Shown piece after piece: positions 6,073 through 8,655 of a stretch of DNA of 8,655 nt. The translations under genes were made by a program, and so were the position numbers. Source of the DNA: Agromyces sp. (lineage in GTDB: Bacteria; Actinomycetota; Actinomycetes; Actinomycetales; Microbacteriaceae); NCBI GenBank assembly GCA_031178025.1, contig JAPSJU010000074.1, positions 1 to 8,655 of the forward strand. The letters are read 5' to 3'. The first letter of the stretch is position 1. The number at the start of each line of letters is the position of its first letter. A model generated the notes under the pieces. The model saw only the letters and a list, made by a program, of their open reading frames with translations. It ran no database searches and was not told where the DNA came from.

Positions 6073-7089
6073 ATGGAATTCGGAGCGGTACTCCAGACCA
6101 ACCCGCCCGCGTCGCGAACCATCCAGCTCGCGAAGCTCGCCGAGGTGCACGGGTTCAGCCACGTGTGGACGTTCGACTCCCACATCCTCTGGCAGGAGCC
6201 GTACGTCATCTACAGCCAGATCCTCGCGCAGACGCAGCGCATCAAGGTGGGCCCGTTCGTGACCAACCCGGCGACCCGGGACTGGACGGTCACGGCGTCG
6301 GTCTTCGCGACCCTGAACGAGATGTTCGGCAACCGCACGGTGTGCGGCATCGGCCGCGGCGATTCGGCGGTGCGCGTCACGAACGGCAAGCCGACGACGA
6401 TGACGGAGCTCCGCGAATCGATCCACGTCATCCGCGAGCTCGGCAACTCCCGCCCGGTCGAGTACCACGGCTCCACCATCCGCTTCCCGTGGAGCCGCGG
6501 CTCCGAGCTCGAGGTGTGGGTCGCGGCATACGGTCCGATGGCATTGCGGGTCGCCGGCGAAGTGGGCGACGGGTTCATCCTGCAGCTCGCCGACCTCGAC
6601 ATCGCCGCCTGGATGATCACGACCGTCCGGGATGCCGCCGAGAAGGCCGGTCGCGACCCGATGTCGGTGAAGTTCTGCGTCGCCGCGCCGATGTACATCG
6701 GCGACGACCTGGCGCACATGCGCGACCAGTGCCGCTGGTTCGGCGGCATGGTCGGCAACCACGTCGCCGACATCGTCGCGAAGTACGGCATGCACGGCAC
6801 CGTGCCCGACGCGCTCACCGACTACATCAGGGGCCGAGAGGGCTACGACTACAACGAGCACGGACGAGCCGGGAACGTGCACACCCAGTTCGTTCCCGAC
6901 GAGATCGTGGATCGCTTCTGCGTGCTCGGCACCGCGGACCAGCACATCGAGAAGCTCAGGGCGCTGGCCGATCTCGGCGTCGACCAGTTCGCCGGCTACC
7001 TCCAGCACGACAACAAGGAGGAGACGCTGCGGGTCTACGGCGAGACCGTGATCCCCGCGCTCTCCGAGCACATCACGGCGAAGGCATGA
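6073..7089 (+). CDS. LLM-class oxidoreductase, probably F420-dependent, in a pyrimidine-catabolism operon
   Basis: This is a 338-residue protein of the luciferase-like (TIM-barrel) superfamily, with no signal peptide or membrane segment. The N-terminal strand is MEFGAVLQTNPP. GIGRGDSA at residues 92-99 resembles methylenetetrahydromethanopterin reductase (Mer) and other F420-binding members. A Mer-like continuation follows (LEVWVAAYGPMALRVAGEV, then GDGFILQL). I recall a named LLM subfamily (TIGR03842) close to Mer that it may belong to, but I could not check this. The ATG at 6073 has CGGAG five bases upstream. Its stop overlaps the permease start (ATGA). The cluster lacks the ring-reducing dihydropyrimidine dehydrogenase, so this enzyme could supply that step using F420H2. 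It could also modify a substituted pyrimidine oxidatively; RutA, the uracil monooxygenase, is also a luciferase-like protein. FMN rather than F420 as cofactor is possible. Family call secure, reaction unknown. Confidence 0.92.
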   Translation: MEFGAVLQTNPPASRTIQLAKLAEVHGFSHVWTFDSHILWQEPYVIYSQILAQTQRIKVGPFVTNPATRDWTVTASVFATLNEMFGNRTVCGIGRGDSAVRVTNGKPTTMTELRESIHVIRELGNSRPVEYHGSTIRFPWSRGSELEVWVAAYGPMALRVAGEVGDGFILQLADLDIAAWMITTVRDAAEKAGRDPMSVKFCVAAPMYIGDDLAHMRDQCRWFGGMVGNHVADIVAKYGMHGTVPDALTDYIRGREGYDYNEHGRAGNVHTQFVPDEIVDRFCVLGTADQHIEKLRALADLGVDQFAGYLQHDNKEETLRVYGETVIPALSEHITAKA

Positions 7090-8060
7090 CCGCGACCGGG
7101 GTGCGCGAGACGAACGCGGTGACGGATGCCGCGGCCATGCCGGCCGGCCCCGAGTTCCGCTCTCCCGGGCGCGCGGTGCCGGGCCGCGCTCGCCGAGGAC
7201 TCGAACGGTGGGCGTGGGGGCTCGCCGGGCTCCTCGCCGTCGCCCTCGTCTGGGAGGTCTACAAGATGCTCGGCCCGGCCGACGGCGTCGTCATCGGGGA
7301 GACCCGCGTGCTGCCGCGGACCACCGACCTCGCGATGCCGCACGTCTGGGAGATGATCGGGCGTCTCGCGGAGCCCGTGACGCGGTCGCCGTCCGCCCAG
7401 CCGCTCTGGGCGGTCGTCGCGCTCGCGGCGGCGACCACGCTCGGCATCGCCGCCGTCGGCTGGCTCGTCGGCGTCGTGGTGGGCGTGGGACTCGCGCTCG
7501 TGATGCAGCGGTGGCGCATCGCGGAGTGGGGCCTGCTGCCGTGGATCGTGCTCAGCCAGACGGTGCCACTCATCGCGTTCGCGCCGGTCGTGAAGAGCTG
7601 GGGCTCACGCGTCGAGATCGGTGCGTTCGAGTGGCAGGACTGGATGTCGGTCGCGCTCATCGCGAGCTACCTCGCCTTCTTCCCCATCGCGATCGGCGCC
7701 CTGAAGGGGCTGCAGTCGCCCGACCGCATCCACACCGAGCTCATGCAGAGCTACGCCGCCGGCTACTGGCAGACGCTCCGGAAGCTGCGCCTGCCCGCGG
7801 CGGTCCCCTACCTGCTCCCGGCCCTCCGCCTCGGTGCGGCGAACGCCGTGATCGGCGCCGTCGTCGCCGAGGTGTCGACGGGGCTCCAGGGCGGCATCGG
7901 CCGCATCCTCATCCAGTTCGCCGGACAGGCGTCGGGGGACCCGGCCAAGGCGTGGGGACCGATCTTCGGGGCGATCGTCCTCGGCCTCGTGGCCGCCGGA
8001 TCCGTCGCCCTGCTCGGCGCGATCCTGAAGAACTACCGACGAACGGAGGAGGCCGCATGA
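7086..8060 (+). CDS. ABC transporter permease (SsuC/TauC/ThiX type)
   Basis: This is a 324-residue inner-membrane protein. The start ATG at 7086 overlaps the previous stop by four bases, implying translational coupling. A roughly 41-residue polar, Arg-rich N-terminal tail precedes the first membrane segment (about 42-62). An extracytoplasmic loop (about 63-106) is followed by several further hydrophobic segments from about 107 onward. The cytoplasmic EAA-type loop that docks onto the ATPase is at about 222-241 (SYAAGYWQTLRKLRLPAAVP). The pattern is that of BPD_transp_1 permeases of the nitrate/sulfonate/taurine/hydroxymethylpyrimidine importers. Its place behind dihydropyrimidinase and the LLM enzyme suggests import of a pyrimidine, hydantoin or related ring compound. 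No binding protein is seen in the window; it may lie just downstream. A substrate cannot be read from the sequence. Confidence 0.93.
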   Translation: MTATGVRETNAVTDAAAMPAGPEFRSPGRAVPGRARRGLERWAWGLAGLLAVALVWEVYKMLGPADGVVIGETRVLPRTTDLAMPHVWEMIGRLAEPVTRSPSAQPLWAVVALAAATTLGIAAVGWLVGVVVGVGLALVMQRWRIAEWGLLPWIVLSQTVPLIAFAPVVKSWGSRVEIGAFEWQDWMSVALIASYLAFFPIAIGALKGLQSPDRIHTELMQSYAAGYWQTLRKLRLPAAVPYLLPALRLGAANAVIGAVVAEVSTGLQGGIGRILIQFAGQASGDPAKAWGPIFGAIVLGLVAAGSVALLGAILKNYRRTEEAA

Positions 8061-8655
8061 GCATGACATCCACTGCTGCGGCAGTCGAGATCAGGGCCGC
8101 CGACAAGGTCTTCGAGACCCGCAGCGGTCCCGTGCAGGCGCTCGACGCCATCGACCTGACGGTGGCCGCCGGCGAGTTCGTCTCGTTGATCGGTCCGAGC
8201 GGATGCGGCAAGTCGACGCTCATGCGACTCATCGCCGACCTCGACGAGCCGTCGAGCGGCACCATCGCGGTCTTCGGCAAGAGCCCGCGCCAGGCGCGAC
8301 TCGACCAGGAGTACGGCATCGCGTTCCAGTCGGCGGGACTGCTGCCCTGGCGCACCGTCGCGGCGAACGTCGCGCTGCCGCTCGAACTGCACGGCGTGGC
8401 ATCCGGCGCCCGCGCGTCCCGAGTGAGCGAGCTGCTCGAGATGGTGGGGCTCTCGGACTTCGCCGACCGGTACCCCGACCAGCTCTCGGGCGGCATGCAG
8501 CAGCGGGTCGCGATCGCGCGGGCGCTCGCCGAGCAGCCGCGGCTCCTGCTCATGGACGAGCCGTTCGGCGCGCTCGACGAGATGACGCGGGAGAAGATGC
8601 AGACCGAGCTCGTGCGCATCTCGGCCGAGACGGGCGCGGCCGTGGTGTTCGTCAC
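8057..8655 (+). CDS. ABC transporter ATP-binding protein (SsuB/TauB/ThiZ type; partial, C-terminus off the window)
   Basis: This is the energising subunit of the adjacent permease, acting at the cytoplasmic face of the membrane. The start ATG at 8057 overlaps the permease stop by four bases (ATGA), with AGGAGG at 8047-8052. A second ATG at 8063 is a possible start. About 199 codons are visible. Walker A is GPSGCGKST (46-54), the Q-loop is FQSAGLLPW (Q91), the signature is LSGGMQQR (143-150), and Walker B plus D-loop is LLLMDEPFGALDE (163-175). The sequence stops at FVT, just where the switch histidine would come, so about 50 to 70 residues are missing. The PW after the Q-loop is typical of nitrate/sulfonate/taurine-type ATPases. 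The visible part has no frameshift or missing motif. Confidence 0.95.
   Translation, partial: MSMTSTAAAVEIRAADKVFETRSGPVQALDAIDLTVAAGEFVSLIGPSGCGKSTLMRLIADLDEPSSGTIAVFGKSPRQARLDQEYGIAFQSAGLLPWRTVAANVALPLELHGVASGARASRVSELLEMVGLSDFADRYPDQLSGGMQQRVAIARALAEQPRLLLMDEPFGALDEMTREKMQTELVRISAETGAAVVFV

Noticed and set aside
5899..7071. Minus-strand open frame opposite the LLM gene
   Set aside because: Antisense shadow of a well-conserved oxidoreductase. No family features.
6165..7085. In-frame extension of the permease upstream into the LLM gene
   Set aside because: The upstream part is an out-of-frame reading of the LLM gene. The permease starts at the ATGA overlap at 7086.

Overview
The window is high-GC DNA (about 70 percent) with dense short-gap operons and GTG starts. 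It carries a coenzyme F420 gene and is rich in GCATCC/GGATGC hexamers. Together these point to an actinobacterium, most likely a member of the Microbacteriaceae (Agromyces, Leifsonia or Microbacterium type). That placement is from general style and gene content, not from a marker gene.

Left part, minus strand (1 to 1631): cofD (fbiA), the enzyme that builds the phospholactyl or phosphoenolpyruvyl arm of coenzyme F420. After a 112-nt gap comes the start of a lipoprotein substrate-binding protein of the cobalamin/siderophore fold, cut by the window edge. It resembles the proposed F420-0 transporter binding protein. cofD appears to be transcribed leaderless from a divergent promoter region that it shares with a small SRPBCC-fold protein (1702 to 2124, plus strand).

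Middle (2164 to 3606, minus strand): a MocR-type regulator, with a GntR winged helix fused to an aminotransferase-like domain. It faces away from the right-hand operon across a 128-nt, unusually AT-rich spacer (3607 to 3734). This is the expected layout of a regulator controlling its divergent neighbour.

Right part, plus strand (3735 to the end): one apparent operon of five genes. These encode a nitrilase-type beta-ureidopropionase, a dihydropyrimidinase, an LLM-class (probably F420- or flavin-dependent) oxidoreductase, an ABC permease and an ABC ATPase cut by the right edge. The first two gaps are 26 nt each and the last two junctions are 4-nt ATGA overlaps. The two hydrolases are steps 2 and 3 of reductive pyrimidine degradation (dihydrouracil to N-carbamoyl-beta-alanine to beta-alanine, CO2 and ammonia). 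The ABC system probably imports the pyrimidine or a related ring. No dihydropyrimidine dehydrogenase (step 1) is present in the window. The LLM oxidoreductase occupies the place where it would be expected, which raises the possibility of an F420H2-dependent ring reductase. That is the most interesting hypothesis here.

No rRNA, tRNA, CRISPR, transposase or phage gene is visible. Apart from the short intergenic spacers described below, the window is fully coding.
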